Shown here piece by piece: positions 51,854-60,910 of a stretch of DNA of 64,000 bases; the stretch's first letter is position 1; each line of letters starts with the position of its first letter. Source of the DNA: Paenibacillus_G elgii_A (GTDB lineage Bacteria > Bacillota > Bacilli > Paenibacillales > NBRC-103111); assembly GCA_042219835.1 (NCBI GenBank), contig JBHJMN010000023.1, positions 24,402 to 88,401 of the forward strand. Direction: 5' to 3'. Under the pieces are notes generated by a model. It worked only from the letters and a program-made list of their open reading frames with translations, was not told where the DNA came from and ran no database searches. Made by a program: the position numbers and the translations under genes.

Positions 51854-53625
51854 AGCCGATGCTCCGCCTGCCGTCACCCTTGTTCCAGTTCAAGAGCATT
51901 CGTTCCAGCATCGCCGCGGCTTTTTCCTGCTTGATTCTCGTCTCTGTCGGCATCACCAGCTTCATTTCCTATCGGTTGTCCGCCGACGCCGTGGAGAAAA
52001 ATTCGCAAGCCTACCTCTCGGAAGTCATGAAGCAGGTCGGCGCCAACATCCAGTCCTACTTCACGAATATGGAGAACATCTCTACCCTGGCCCTAACGAA
52101 CAAAGACATCAAATATTTTATCTCCAACACGGTTTTCATCAGCGAGGCCGACCGCCGGGTGTACGAGAAGCGGATCTCGGACATGTTCCAGTCGATTCTG
52201 TACACCCGCAAAGACATTGCCTCCATCATGGTGTTCGGCTACAACGGCAAGTTCGTATCGGACCGGCGCAGCACCGGCCTCAATCCGAACGCGAAGCCGG
52301 AGGAGCAGCTCTGGTACAAGCAGGCGAAGCAGGAAGGCGGCAAGCCGGTCGTCTCCTCCTCCCACGTCCAGCATGTGATCCAGAACGAATACCGCTGGGT
52401 CGTCTCCCTCAGCCGGGAGCTGAAAAGCACCGACGGGATCGCAGGGGAAGGCATTTTTCTCGTCGATCTCAACTTGAGCGTCATCAGCGAAATCAGCAGC
52501 CAGGTCAACCTCGGCCAGCGGGGCTATGTGTTCATTGTCGACAACGGCGGCAACATCGTCTACCACCCGCAACAGCAGCTCATCTACAGCAACCTGAAGA
52601 GCGAGCTGATCGACGAGGTGATGCATACGGACAGCTTCGTTGCGTACGACGGCGACGAATCGCGCATCTATTCGGTCTACGATACGAAATTCGGCTGGAA
52701 AATCGTCGGCGTCGCCTACACGGACGAGCTCGTCACCAACAAACACACGATTCAAAGCTCGTTCCTGCTGCTGGCCGTCTTCGGGCTAGCGATCACCCTG
52801 CTGCTGTCGTTCGTGCTCTCGCACCGGTTTTCCAAGCCGATCAAGAACCTTCAGGATAAAATGAAGCAGGTGGAAAAAGGCAACTTCGACATCCGCGCCG
52901 AGATCGAGCAGGAGAACGAGATCGGCCAGCTCGGGCGCACGTTCAACCTGATGGTCGGCCACACGAAGGAGCTGATGAGCGAAATCATCCGCAACGAGGA
53001 AACGAAGCGCAAAAGCGAGCTCAAGGTGCTTCAAGCGCAGATCAACCCGCATTTTCTGTACAATACGCTCGATTCGATCATCTGGATGGCGGAAGGCAAG
53101 AAGCACGAGGAAGTCGTGCTCATGACCTCCGCGCTCGCCAAGCTGTTCCGCGCCAGCATCAACAAAAGCGACGAGCTCGTGCCCATCATCATCGAAATTG
53201 AGCATATCCGCAGCTATCTGCTGATCCAAAAGATGAGGTACAAGGAAAAGCTGGATTACCGGATTAACGTCTCCCAAGACATTATGGCCTACAAAACGAT
53301 CAAAATTTTGCTCCAGCCTTTCGTCGAAAACGCCATCTATCACGGAATCAAAAACAAACCGGGGTACGGGCTCATCACCATCGCAGGCAGAGAGAAGGAC
53401 GGCAAGATCGTGTTTACCGTCGAGGACAACGGCCTTGGGATGACGCCGGACCGGCTGCGGTACATTCTGGTGCCCCGGACGGGAACGGAGCACGGCAATG
53501 GCGTAGGCATTGCCAACGTACACGAACGGATTCAGCTTTATTTCGGGACGAGCTACGGCGTGAGCTTCGAAAGTGAACCGGAGAAGGGCACCCGGGTCAC
53601 GCTGACAATCCCGAAAAGCGTGTAG
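51850..53625 (+). CDS. YesM-type sensor histidine kinase (Cache-HAMP-HisK)
   Basis: The 591-residue protein has a membrane helix near residues 19-40, a Cache-type extracellular sensor (about 40-295), a second helix (SSFLLLAVFGLAITLLLSFV), HAMP, and the His_kinase/HATPase module of the YesM/LytS family: phosphoacceptor His in QINPHFLYNTLDSIIWMA, then PFVENAIYHGI and VEDNGLGM. ATG 51850 overlaps the regulator's stop. It is the cognate kinase of the YesN-type regulator and likely receives its signal from the sugar-binding protein encoded next. Confidence 0.94.
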   Translation: MKPMLRLPSPLFQFKSIRSSIAAAFSCLILVSVGITSFISYRLSADAVEKNSQAYLSEVMKQVGANIQSYFTNMENISTLALTNKDIKYFISNTVFISEADRRVYEKRISDMFQSILYTRKDIASIMVFGYNGKFVSDRRSTGLNPNAKPEEQLWYKQAKQEGGKPVVSSSHVQHVIQNEYRWVVSLSRELKSTDGIAGEGIFLVDLNLSVISEISSQVNLGQRGYVFIVDNGGNIVYHPQQQLIYSNLKSELIDEVMHTDSFVAYDGDESRIYSVYDTKFGWKIVGVAYTDELVTNKHTIQSSFLLLAVFGLAITLLLSFVLSHRFSKPIKNLQDKMKQVEKGNFDIRAEIEQENEIGQLGRTFNLMVGHTKELMSEIIRNEETKRKSELKVLQAQINPHFLYNTLDSIIWMAEGKKHEEVVLMTSALAKLFRASINKSDELVPIIIEIEHIRSYLLIQKMRYKEKLDYRINVSQDIMAYKTIKILLQPFVENAIYHGIKNKPGYGLITIAGREKDGKIVFTVEDNGLGMTPDRLRYILVPRTGTEHGNGVGIANVHERIQLYFGTSYGVSFESEPEKGTRVTLTIPKSV

Positions 53626-53639
53626 GAAAGGAGCAGCCG

Positions 53640-54626
53640 ATGCTGACGCATAAAAAAATCGTGTGGATGCTGGCGCCTCTCTTCGCCTTATGCGTCTATG
53701 CCATTATCTTGCTCCAGTCCGTCCGGACCGAAACCGGCAAGGACAAGAGCATTATCGTCATTATGAAGAGCAACGATATCCGCACGGAATTTTGGCAGAC
53801 GGTCCGGGCCGGGGCGAAGACGGCCGCCAAAGAATTTCAGGCGAAAGCGGACATTCGCGGCCCCCTGCAGGAAACCGACGTGCACGAGCAGATCGGTCTC
53901 GTGGAGCAAGCGATTGCGGAGAAGCCCCAAGCGATCGTGCTGGCTCCTGCCGCCGCCGACCTTCTGGTTCCTGTGGCGGAGAAGGTCCGCCAAGCCGGAA
54001 TCAAGCTGGTCGTGATCGATTCGCCGTTGGACGGCAATCCCGGCGACAGCTTTATCGCCAGCAACAATCTGGACGCAGGCAGAAAAGCAGGACGCGCCTT
54101 GGCCTCTATGACGAAGGGCCGGCCCGCCGTCGCAATCCTTAGCGACAAGAACGGCTCGCCCACCGCTACGGACCGGGAAACCGGCATTCGGGAGGCGCTC
54201 GCCGCCGACCCGGCGGCGGTTGTCGTCGGCACAGGGTATACCACGAATCAGGAGGAGCGGGCCTACCAAGTGACCAAGCAGCTGCTGGCCGACCACCCGG
54301 AGATTAACGGCATGATCTGCCTGAACGAAACGGCTGCTTTGGGGGCCGCCAAAGCGATCAAGGAATTGAATAAAAGCGCCGCTGTCAAGCTCGTCGGCTT
54401 CGGCGCTTCGATCTACGAGATCAAGCTGCTGGAGGAAGGCGCGCTGCATGCCACGCTGGTTCAGAAGCCTTTTAACCTCGGATATTTGGGCGTGAAGGCT
54501 GCCGTGGAGCTTATCGACGGAAAAAAAGCGAACCCGCTCGACAATATCGATTCGACGGTCGTCACCAAGGAGAACATGTACGATCCGGAAAATCAAAAGC
54601 TGCTCTTCCCTTTTGTGGAAAGGTGA
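53640..54626 (+). CDS. RbsB/LacI-like sugar-binding protein, sensing component
   Basis: The 328-residue protein has an uncleaved-looking N-terminal hydrophobic segment (KIVWMLAPLFALCVYAIILL) and a type 1 periplasmic-binding fold (VVIDSPLDGNPGDSFIASNN, AVAILSDKNGSPTATDRETG, GMICLNETAALGAAKAIKEL). There is no lipobox. In Firmicutes such anchored binding proteins next to YesMN pairs act as the third, sugar-sensing component rather than in transport. ATG 53640 follows AAGGAGCAG, 14 bases after the kinase stop. Confidence 0.88.
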   Translation: MLTHKKIVWMLAPLFALCVYAIILLQSVRTETGKDKSIIVIMKSNDIRTEFWQTVRAGAKTAAKEFQAKADIRGPLQETDVHEQIGLVEQAIAEKPQAIVLAPAAADLLVPVAEKVRQAGIKLVVIDSPLDGNPGDSFIASNNLDAGRKAGRALASMTKGRPAVAILSDKNGSPTATDRETGIREALAADPAAVVVGTGYTTNQEERAYQVTKQLLADHPEINGMICLNETAALGAAKAIKELNKSAAVKLVGFGASIYEIKLLEEGALHATLVQKPFNLGYLGVKAAVELIDGKKANPLDNIDSTVVTKENMYDPENQKLLFPFVER

Positions 54627-54678
54627 GGAAAAGCATGCCCTGGCTCGGGCGATCAAATCAAGAATCGAGGTGGACCGA

Positions 54679-55941
54679 ATGAATCGACGGAAGCCCGCCG
54701 CTGCGGCCGTATCGGCCGCGCTGCTGCTGATGCTGCTGTCCGGCTGCGGGATCGACTCTTCCCCTTCCCCCGCTCTGGCGGAGCAGAAGGCGTTGATCCA
54801 GTTCCTGGCGGCGGAGTACAGCATGGATACGCGACCGCTGCTGGAGAGCATCGTAAAAGATTTCGAAGCGAAATATCCGAACATTGACGTCGAGCTGCAG
54901 GTGGCGAATTGGGACACCCTCGACGGCGTCTATACGAACATGATCAGCAAGAATCAGCCGCCGGACCTGCTGAACACGAACGTGTACGCTCATTTTGCCA
55001 AGGACGGCCTGCTCAACGACTGGAACGATATTCTGTCCCCGGAGCTGAAGGCGAACCTTCTTCCAAAGTTTCTGCAAATGGATCATTGGAACGGCGCCCA
55101 ATACGCGATCCCTTATCTCGCCACCGTCCGCAACCTGTATTACAACAAGGACATTTTTGACGAAATCGGGCTGACCGAGCCGCCGAAAACGTGGTCCGAG
55201 CTGGTTGAAACGGCCCGGAAAATCAAGCAGTCGGGAAAAGCCGACGGCTTCGGCGTGGACTTGACGGACAACGAAAGCCAAGCCTACTTGTCGTATTTCT
55301 TCTTCGGGGCGGGCGGAGGCTGGATCAAGGACGGGCAGTGGACGATCAATTCGCCGGAGAACGTCGAAGGGCTGACCTTTCTGAAATCGCTTTATGACCA
55401 AGGGCTGACCGATACCGAACCGACCGTCACAACGCGCGATGAGAAGCACCGCATTCTCGGGAACGGGAAGCTCGGAACGATGATTTCGGGCAATTACTTC
55501 CCATCCGTCGTTCCCAGAGAATTTCCCGGTCTGAAATGGGGGATCGGACCGATGCCGGTCAAGGACGGAACCCCGCCCATCTCCTTCGGCGTGCAGGATG
55601 TGCTGGTGTCCTTCAAGACGGACCATACGAACAAAGAGGCGCTGTCCAAATTCATCAGCTTTCTGTATGACGATGCGCGCTACGAGAATCTTATTCTGCG
55701 CGAAGGCTTCCTGCCGGTGACCAAGTCCGTAGGGGACAAGCTTGCGGCCAAGGACAAGAACGTCAAAGACAGCCTCGAAGCGCTGCAGACGGCCCAATTT
55801 TATCCGGTCAACCACCCTGCCTGGCAGAAGGTAATGGACGGAACGCGAAAAATGGGCCAAGCCGTGCTGGTCGACCGCATGCCGCCTCAAGCCGCCCTCG
55901 ATCAGCTTCAGCAAATCGCCCTCACGAAAAGCACGGAATAA
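54679..55941 (+). CDS. Lipoprotein solute-binding protein, family 1 (sugar)
   Basis: The 420-residue protein has a lipoprotein signal peptide with lipobox LLSGCG near residue 24 and an extracellular solute-binding fold (FEAKYPNIDVELQVANWDTL, QYAIPYLATVRNLYYNKDIF, FAKDGLLNDW). ATG 54679 follows GAGGTG by seven bases; an earlier in-frame start would overlap the previous gene. It is 52 bases after the sensing protein. It is followed not by its own permeases but by a second binding protein gene, so it may share permeases or supply ligand to the sensor. Confidence 0.92.
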   Translation: MNRRKPAAAAVSAALLLMLLSGCGIDSSPSPALAEQKALIQFLAAEYSMDTRPLLESIVKDFEAKYPNIDVELQVANWDTLDGVYTNMISKNQPPDLLNTNVYAHFAKDGLLNDWNDILSPELKANLLPKFLQMDHWNGAQYAIPYLATVRNLYYNKDIFDEIGLTEPPKTWSELVETARKIKQSGKADGFGVDLTDNESQAYLSYFFFGAGGGWIKDGQWTINSPENVEGLTFLKSLYDQGLTDTEPTVTTRDEKHRILGNGKLGTMISGNYFPSVVPREFPGLKWGIGPMPVKDGTPPISFGVQDVLVSFKTDHTNKEALSKFISFLYDDARYENLILREGFLPVTKSVGDKLAAKDKNVKDSLEALQTAQFYPVNHPAWQKVMDGTRKMGQAVLVDRMPPQAALDQLQQIALTKSTE

Positions 55942-56072
55942 TGTGATGATTATCATAAAAAAATAAAGAACTCTTGGAAGATATTCAATGGAGCTTTCGC
56001 GCCAAACCTCCTAAGATAAGGTTATGCAATCAATGTGTGCCTTAAAGATCAACTTTTAGGAGGGTTCGAAAG

Positions 56073-57440
56073 ATGAGAAAAGCATTCACCAAAAGCACGG
56101 CACTGGGCATGGCCTCCCTGCTTTGCGCGCTTTCGCTGGCCGGCTGCGGGAGCGCTCCGGCGGCGAAACCGGCCGACACGGCCAAGCCGGGCGAAGCCGC
56201 CAAGCCCGCCGACGGGGCGAAGCCTGCGGACGGGGCCAAAATCGCAGGCGACTTCGAGATCCAATACTTCGTCGGCGGCTACGGCGACAGCTGGTGGAAA
56301 GAAGTGATCGGCGAGTTCCAGAAGAAGTACCCGGACTTGAAAATCAAGCAATCGGCCAGCTCGCAAATCAACGATCAAATGAAGCCGCGCTGGATTCAAG
56401 GCAATCCGCCCGACGTCGTCTACATCGACGGAGCCGGGTCGAACGAAACCCAGATGGTCAAGGACGACCAGCTCATGGACATCTCCGACTGGGTGAAGGC
56501 CGCGAAGAACATCGACGGCGACAAGCTGACGGACCAATTGATCGCCCCGCCTCAAGATTACAACGGCAAACATTATACGATCCCGCTCGTCTTCGGCTCC
56601 TGGGGCACGTTCTACGACGAAGCGCTGTTCAAGAAGAACGGCTGGACCGTGCCGACCGATTGGGATAGTTTCCTCGCTACCAGCGAGAAAATCAAAGTCT
56701 CGGGGATGACCCCCTACATTCATACCGGTAAATACCCGTACTACATCGTCGGCGGGCTGCTGAACTCCGGCTTCGTGTCCGAGAACAGCGATAATCCGCA
56801 AATTTTGAAGGATCAGGAAGCGGCGAAGGAAAAAGCGTTCAAGAACGACGCCGTCGCCAAAACGCTGCAAAAGCTGGTCGATATGCGGGACAAAGGGTAT
56901 TTTGACAACGCTTCCTTCGGCATCAACCATACCGATTCGCAAATGCTGTTCCTCCAGCGCAAAGACGCCATGATTCCGAACGGGCTGTGGCTGGAGAACG
57001 AAATGAAGAAGGACGTCCCGGCCGACTTCAAATTCGGCTTCATTCCGTCCGTCATGCAGAAGCCGGGCGGCAAAAGCATTGCCATTCCTTATACGAGCAA
57101 CATCGCCATCGCGAAGAAAGCGAAGAACCCGGAAGCAGCCAAGGCGTTCGTACAATTCATTTTTACGAAGAAAGCGGCCATCCGCTGGGCTGAGCAGACC
57201 GGAGCCATCATGAATGTGAAAGCCGATTTGGAGGCGACAAACGCCAGCGGCGTCGTGAAAACGGCCATGAAATATTTCAACAGCAGCAACACCATCGTCG
57301 CTCCCGTATTCAAGCTGAACGCCGACTTGGAGCAGGCCGAGAGCGACGCCACGATTGCGCTGCTGCAAAAGAAAATTACGCCGGACGAATGGATGGACCG
57401 TATGGAGAAAGCCGCCGCTAAAGTCAGAGGAAGCAAATAG
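56073..57440 (+). CDS. NgcE-like ABC transporter solute-binding lipoprotein
   Basis: The 455-residue lipoprotein has lipobox SLAGCG followed by an Ala/Lys/Pro-rich tether containing AKPADGAKPADGAK, then FEIQYFVGGYGDSWWKEVIG and MKPRWIQGNPPDVVYIDGAG. These last segments resemble NgcE-type GlcNAc/chitobiose-binding proteins. Permease genes follow 79 bases downstream. TTAGGAGGG precedes ATG 56073. The 131-base gap before it may hold a separate promoter, and this gene is likely the most highly expressed of the locus. The ligand is inferred, not shown. Confidence 0.88.
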   Translation: MRKAFTKSTALGMASLLCALSLAGCGSAPAAKPADTAKPGEAAKPADGAKPADGAKIAGDFEIQYFVGGYGDSWWKEVIGEFQKKYPDLKIKQSASSQINDQMKPRWIQGNPPDVVYIDGAGSNETQMVKDDQLMDISDWVKAAKNIDGDKLTDQLIAPPQDYNGKHYTIPLVFGSWGTFYDEALFKKNGWTVPTDWDSFLATSEKIKVSGMTPYIHTGKYPYYIVGGLLNSGFVSENSDNPQILKDQEAAKEKAFKNDAVAKTLQKLVDMRDKGYFDNASFGINHTDSQMLFLQRKDAMIPNGLWLENEMKKDVPADFKFGFIPSVMQKPGGKSIAIPYTSNIAIAKKAKNPEAAKAFVQFIFTKKAAIRWAEQTGAIMNVKADLEATNASGVVKTAMKYFNSSNTIVAPVFKLNADLEQAESDATIALLQKKITPDEWMDRMEKAAAKVRGSK

Positions 57441-57519
57441 CGCTTCGACCCGGGAACGATCGGCAGGACCTCTTCCTGCCGATTTGTTTCTTCCAATCCC
57501 TAGCAGTGGAGGATGTCTT

Positions 57520-58404
57520 ATGAAATGGAATCGCGCGCTTTTTATTACGACCTTCCTGCTGCCGACCTTTGCGGTGTTTCTGGTATTCACGATCTACCCG
57601 TTATTCCGCGGCTTGTATTTGAGCTTCTTCGACTGGTCCGGCGGCTCGGAAACGATGAATTTCATCGGGCTCGGCAATTACCGGGAGCTGCTGTCCGACG
57701 AGATTGTCGGCCAAGCAATCAAAAACGACTATTTTCTCGTCTTCTGGAAAGTGGTTCTGATCATGCTGATCGCCACCTTCTTCGCCGTAGCTCTGACCCG
57801 GCTGAAGCTGCGGGAGTACGGCTTCTACCGCGTCGTTTTCTTCTTCCCGAACATCATTTCGGTCGCAGTCATCGGCGTGCTGTGGAGCTTCATCTATAAT
57901 CCGCAGCTCGGCTTTCTCAATGCGTTCCTGTCGCTTTTCACCGACAAGCCGGTGGAGACGAACTGGCTAGGCGACGCGAAGCTCGCCATGTGGTCGCTGC
58001 TGCCCCCGAGCGTGTGGGCCGGGATGGGCTTCTACATGATTCTGATCATCGCTTCCATCCTGGCCATTCCCAGCTCGCTCTACGAAGCTGCGGAGATCGA
58101 CGGCGCCGGGCAGTGGCATCAGTTCTGGAACGTGACGCTGCCGCTAATCTGGGAGCAGTTCAAAACTTCGGTGCTGCACATTGTCATCACCACGCTGAAC
58201 GGGTCGTTCATTATCGTCCGGCTTATGACCGACGGCGGCCCCGACAACGCGACGCAGGTGATGGGCTACTATTTGTACCAGATGGGCTTCAAACAGTATC
58301 ACTTAAGCTACGGCGCGACCATCGGCGTCCTGATTTTAATCCTGTCTTTGCTAACCACGCTGATCTTGGGCCGGTTCTTGAAGCGGGAAACCATCGAATT
58401 GTAG
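57520..58404 (+). CDS. Sugar ABC transporter permease 1 (MalF type)
   Basis: The 294-residue protein has six membrane helices and the EAA-type loop for the ATPase (YEAAEIDGAGQWHQFWNVTL). ATG 57520 follows GTGGAGGAT. It forms a heterodimer with the next permease. The ATPase is not encoded here; Gram-positive sugar importers of this class commonly share an MsmX-type ATPase encoded elsewhere. Confidence 0.93.
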   Translation: MKWNRALFITTFLLPTFAVFLVFTIYPLFRGLYLSFFDWSGGSETMNFIGLGNYRELLSDEIVGQAIKNDYFLVFWKVVLIMLIATFFAVALTRLKLREYGFYRVVFFFPNIISVAVIGVLWSFIYNPQLGFLNAFLSLFTDKPVETNWLGDAKLAMWSLLPPSVWAGMGFYMILIIASILAIPSSLYEAAEIDGAGQWHQFWNVTLPLIWEQFKTSVLHIVITTLNGSFIIVRLMTDGGPDNATQVMGYYLYQMGFKQYHLSYGATIGVLILILSLLTTLILGRFLKRETIEL

Positions 58405-58416
58405 GGAGGGATGGGT

Positions 58417-59286
58417 ATGGCCGGGACTTCCGCCGCAGGCAAACCCGTACATGGCGCAACGAAAGCGCTCGTCCGTTTTTTTCCTCTGGTATGGAGCATT
58501 CTTGTCATTTACCCGGTCCTGTGGACCTTCTTCACCTCGCTGAAGGATAACCCGCAGGTGCTTCAGGGAAAGCCGTGGGATCTGCCGTTCCCGCTGATCT
58601 TCGAAAATTACGCCAACGTCTGGAGCCGCGCGCACTTCGGCGATTATTTCATCAACTCGGCGCTGGTCACCACAGGCAGCACGCTGCTTTCGCTGGCGAT
58701 GGCCGCTACGACCGCCTATGTGCTCGCCCGCTACGAATTCAAAGGACGGGGCTTACTTTATTTCATCTACGTCGCCTCGATGATGATTCCGACGATTCTG
58801 GGCTTGATTCCGCTCGTCTTTTTGCTCAATACGCTGCAGTTGTCCAATTCGCTGCTGGGCTTGACGTTGGTTTACTCGGTGGGGGCGGTCGGCATATTGC
58901 CCTTCGGCATCTTCTTCCTCGTCGGCTTCTACAAATCGCTGCCGAAGGAGCTGGAGGAAGCGGCCACGATCGACGGCTGCTCGTATTTCGGAACGTTCTT
59001 CCGCATCATGCTGCCGTTATCCAAGCCGGGGCTGGTCACCGTCGCCATTATGAACGCGCTGACCGTCTGGAACGAGTACATTATGGCGACCGTCCTGATC
59101 AACGATCCGACGAAGTATACGGTTCCGGTCGGGATCGCTATCATGCAGGGGGAGATGCAGTACCGTACGGAATGGGGCCCCTTGTTTGCGGGACTCGCCA
59201 TCTCGATGATTCCAATCATCATCGCTTATAGCTTCTTCCAACGGCAAATTACCGGCGGCTTAACCGCAGGGGCGCTGAAGGGGTGA
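58417..59286 (+). CDS. Sugar ABC transporter permease 2 (MalG type)
   Basis: The 289-residue protein has six membrane helices and the EAA loop LEEAATIDGCSYFGTFFRIM. ATG 58417 is preferred to 58411 because AGGGAGG lies six bases before it. It begins 12 bases after the first permease and ends the locus before a bidirectional terminator. Confidence 0.93.
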   Translation: MAGTSAAGKPVHGATKALVRFFPLVWSILVIYPVLWTFFTSLKDNPQVLQGKPWDLPFPLIFENYANVWSRAHFGDYFINSALVTTGSTLLSLAMAATTAYVLARYEFKGRGLLYFIYVASMMIPTILGLIPLVFLLNTLQLSNSLLGLTLVYSVGAVGILPFGIFFLVGFYKSLPKELEEAATIDGCSYFGTFFRIMLPLSKPGLVTVAIMNALTVWNEYIMATVLINDPTKYTVPVGIAIMQGEMQYRTEWGPLFAGLAISMIPIIIAYSFFQRQITGGLTAGALKG

Positions 59287-59310
59287 TTACGAAGGAAGCG
59301 TTATCCCGAC

Positions 59311-59362
59311 AAAAAAAGGTCTGCTCTGTGCCCGGTTAAGGGCAAGAAGCAGACCTTTTTTT
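59311..59362. terminator. Bidirectional terminator
   Basis: AAAAAAAGGTCTGCT pairs with AGCAGACCTTTTTTT. It separates the sugar-transport locus from the convergent M24 peptidase gene. Confidence 0.9.
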
Positions 59363-59371
59363 CATGCGAGT

Positions 59372-60463
59372 TTACCCGATCACCGTCAGTTCCTTCGGGA
59401 ACGACGTCAGCACCTCGACGCCGCTGTCGGTCACCCGGACGTCGTCTTCGATGCGCACGCCGCCAAGTCCCGTGACATAAATGCCCGGCTCGACCGTAAA
59501 GACCGCGCCCGCAACGATAAGATCGGCGGTTCCGGCATGAATCGACGGGAACTCGTGGATATCGATGCCGAGCCCGTGACCGAGCCGGTGTACAAACTGC
59601 GGGCCATACCCGGCCGCTTCGATTACATCTCTGGCCGCCTTGTCGATGCTGGCATACGTCACCCCGGGCTTCACTGCCTCAATCGCCCGCAAATTCGCCT
59701 GCAGCACCGTATCGTAGATGTGCTTCAGCTTGTCGTCGATATCTCCGACGGCGAACGTCCGCGTAATGTCGGAGGCGTACCCGTCCGCGAAGACGCCCAA
59801 GTCGAGCAGCAGCAGCTCGCCGCTCTGTATTTTCCTGAGCCCCGGCGTTCCGTGCGGCATCGCAGATTTTTCCCCCGCCAGCACCGACGTGGAGAACGAT
59901 GGGCCTTCCGAACCGAGCTTCTTCATCTGGTACTCCAGCTCGGCGACAATCTCGATCTCCGTAACTCCCGGCTTGACCTTTTCCAAGCCGCGTCGAAGCA
60001 CCTCTTCCACCAGCGACACGGCCCGCTTCAACCGTACGATTTCGTCTTCCGACTTCACGACCCGCATCTCGCGGAGCGGTTCGTCCACATCGACGTATTC
60101 CGAAGCGCCAACCGCCTCGTTAAGCCGCTCGAACCGGCTGACGGTCAGATGCGTCTTCTCCAAGCCGAACCGCCGGATTCCTCCCGGCAGCAGCCCCTTG
60201 AGCACGGCGTACGGATCATCCGTATCCGTATGGGTAGCAAACGCGCCGACGCCCTTGGCCGCGCCCATCGCGGCTTCTTCATCCAGCGCAGGGACGACCA
60301 GCGTCGGTTCCTCCCCCCGGGCGAGCAGCAGCCCAAGGAAGCGTTCGTGCGGGTCCGAGGCGTAGCCCGTCAAATAAAATACGTGCTTCGGCAGCGTAAT
60401 CAGCACCGCGTCCAATTGGCGGCTCTCCATATAAGCTTGCAGCTTCGCGATTCTGGCGTTCAT
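59372..60463 (-). CDS. M24 family Xaa-Pro dipeptidase-like metallopeptidase
   Basis: The 363-residue protein has a creatinase-like N-terminal domain and a pita-bread domain with all metal ligands: Asp in LLLDLGVFADGYASDITRTF (two), His in HRLGHGLGID, Glu in FTVEPGIY and Glu in GVRIEDDV. It releases the N-terminal residue before proline. ATG 60463 is preferred to ATG 60469 because GGGGG lies seven bases upstream. It is divergent from the DUF3784 gene. Confidence 0.94.
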   Translation of the reverse strand: MNARIAKLQAYMESRQLDAVLITLPKHVFYLTGYASDPHERFLGLLLARGEEPTLVVPALDEEAAMGAAKGVGAFATHTDTDDPYAVLKGLLPGGIRRFGLEKTHLTVSRFERLNEAVGASEYVDVDEPLREMRVVKSEDEIVRLKRAVSLVEEVLRRGLEKVKPGVTEIEIVAELEYQMKKLGSEGPSFSTSVLAGEKSAMPHGTPGLRKIQSGELLLLDLGVFADGYASDITRTFAVGDIDDKLKHIYDTVLQANLRAIEAVKPGVTYASIDKAARDVIEAAGYGPQFVHRLGHGLGIDIHEFPSIHAGTADLIVAGAVFTVEPGIYVTGLGGVRIEDDVRVTDSGVEVLTSFPKELTVIG

Positions 60464-60566
60464 ATTCATTCCCCCTGCCCTTCATGTTTTCATGCCGGGG
60501 CGACGAATCCTTGGTATAATGAAATCAAAGGCTATGAATAACGATGATACGAGGAGGTTATTGCCT

Positions 60567-60845
60567 ATGAACTATCATCTCATTCTGCTGGGATTCATCA
60601 CCTATCTCTTAGCTTATCTGATCGGCGCAAAAAAATATACCCGTTTTTTATCCGGTTTCAACGAAAACCAGGTCCGCGATAAAGAGAAGCTGGCGAAAAT
60701 CGTCGGGGCCTACAATCTGATCGTCAGCGTGCTCTTCGTCTTGGCCGGCGCGCTCAACCTTCCTTTCGGCAACGCTCTCGTTCCCCTTGTTATCCTGGGA
60801 TATTTCATACTTCTCGTCTATGTGAACATGAATATGGTCGACTGA
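60567..60845 (+). CDS. DUF3784 family small membrane protein
   Basis: The 92-residue protein has three hydrophobic helices (MNYHLILLGFITYLLAYLIG, NLIVSVLFVLAGALNLPFG, LVILGYFILLVYVNMNM) and the GFNENQVRDKEKLAKIVG loop of the DUF3784 family. Function unknown. GAGGAGG precedes ATG 60567. Confidence 0.85.
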   Translation: MNYHLILLGFITYLLAYLIGAKKYTRFLSGFNENQVRDKEKLAKIVGAYNLIVSVLFVLAGALNLPFGNALVPLVILGYFILLVYVNMNMVD

Positions 60846-60910
60846 GAGGCAGGGGTATTGTGCTCCCGGCTGGAGGCAGCATGCCGCCTCCAGTCCGGGA
60901 AATCCGAACC

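Noticed and set aside
55989..56004. Catabolite-repression (cre) site before the NgcE-like gene
   Set aside because: TGGAGCTTTCGCGCCA is palindrome-like but is 16 bases and does not fit the 14-base cre consensus.
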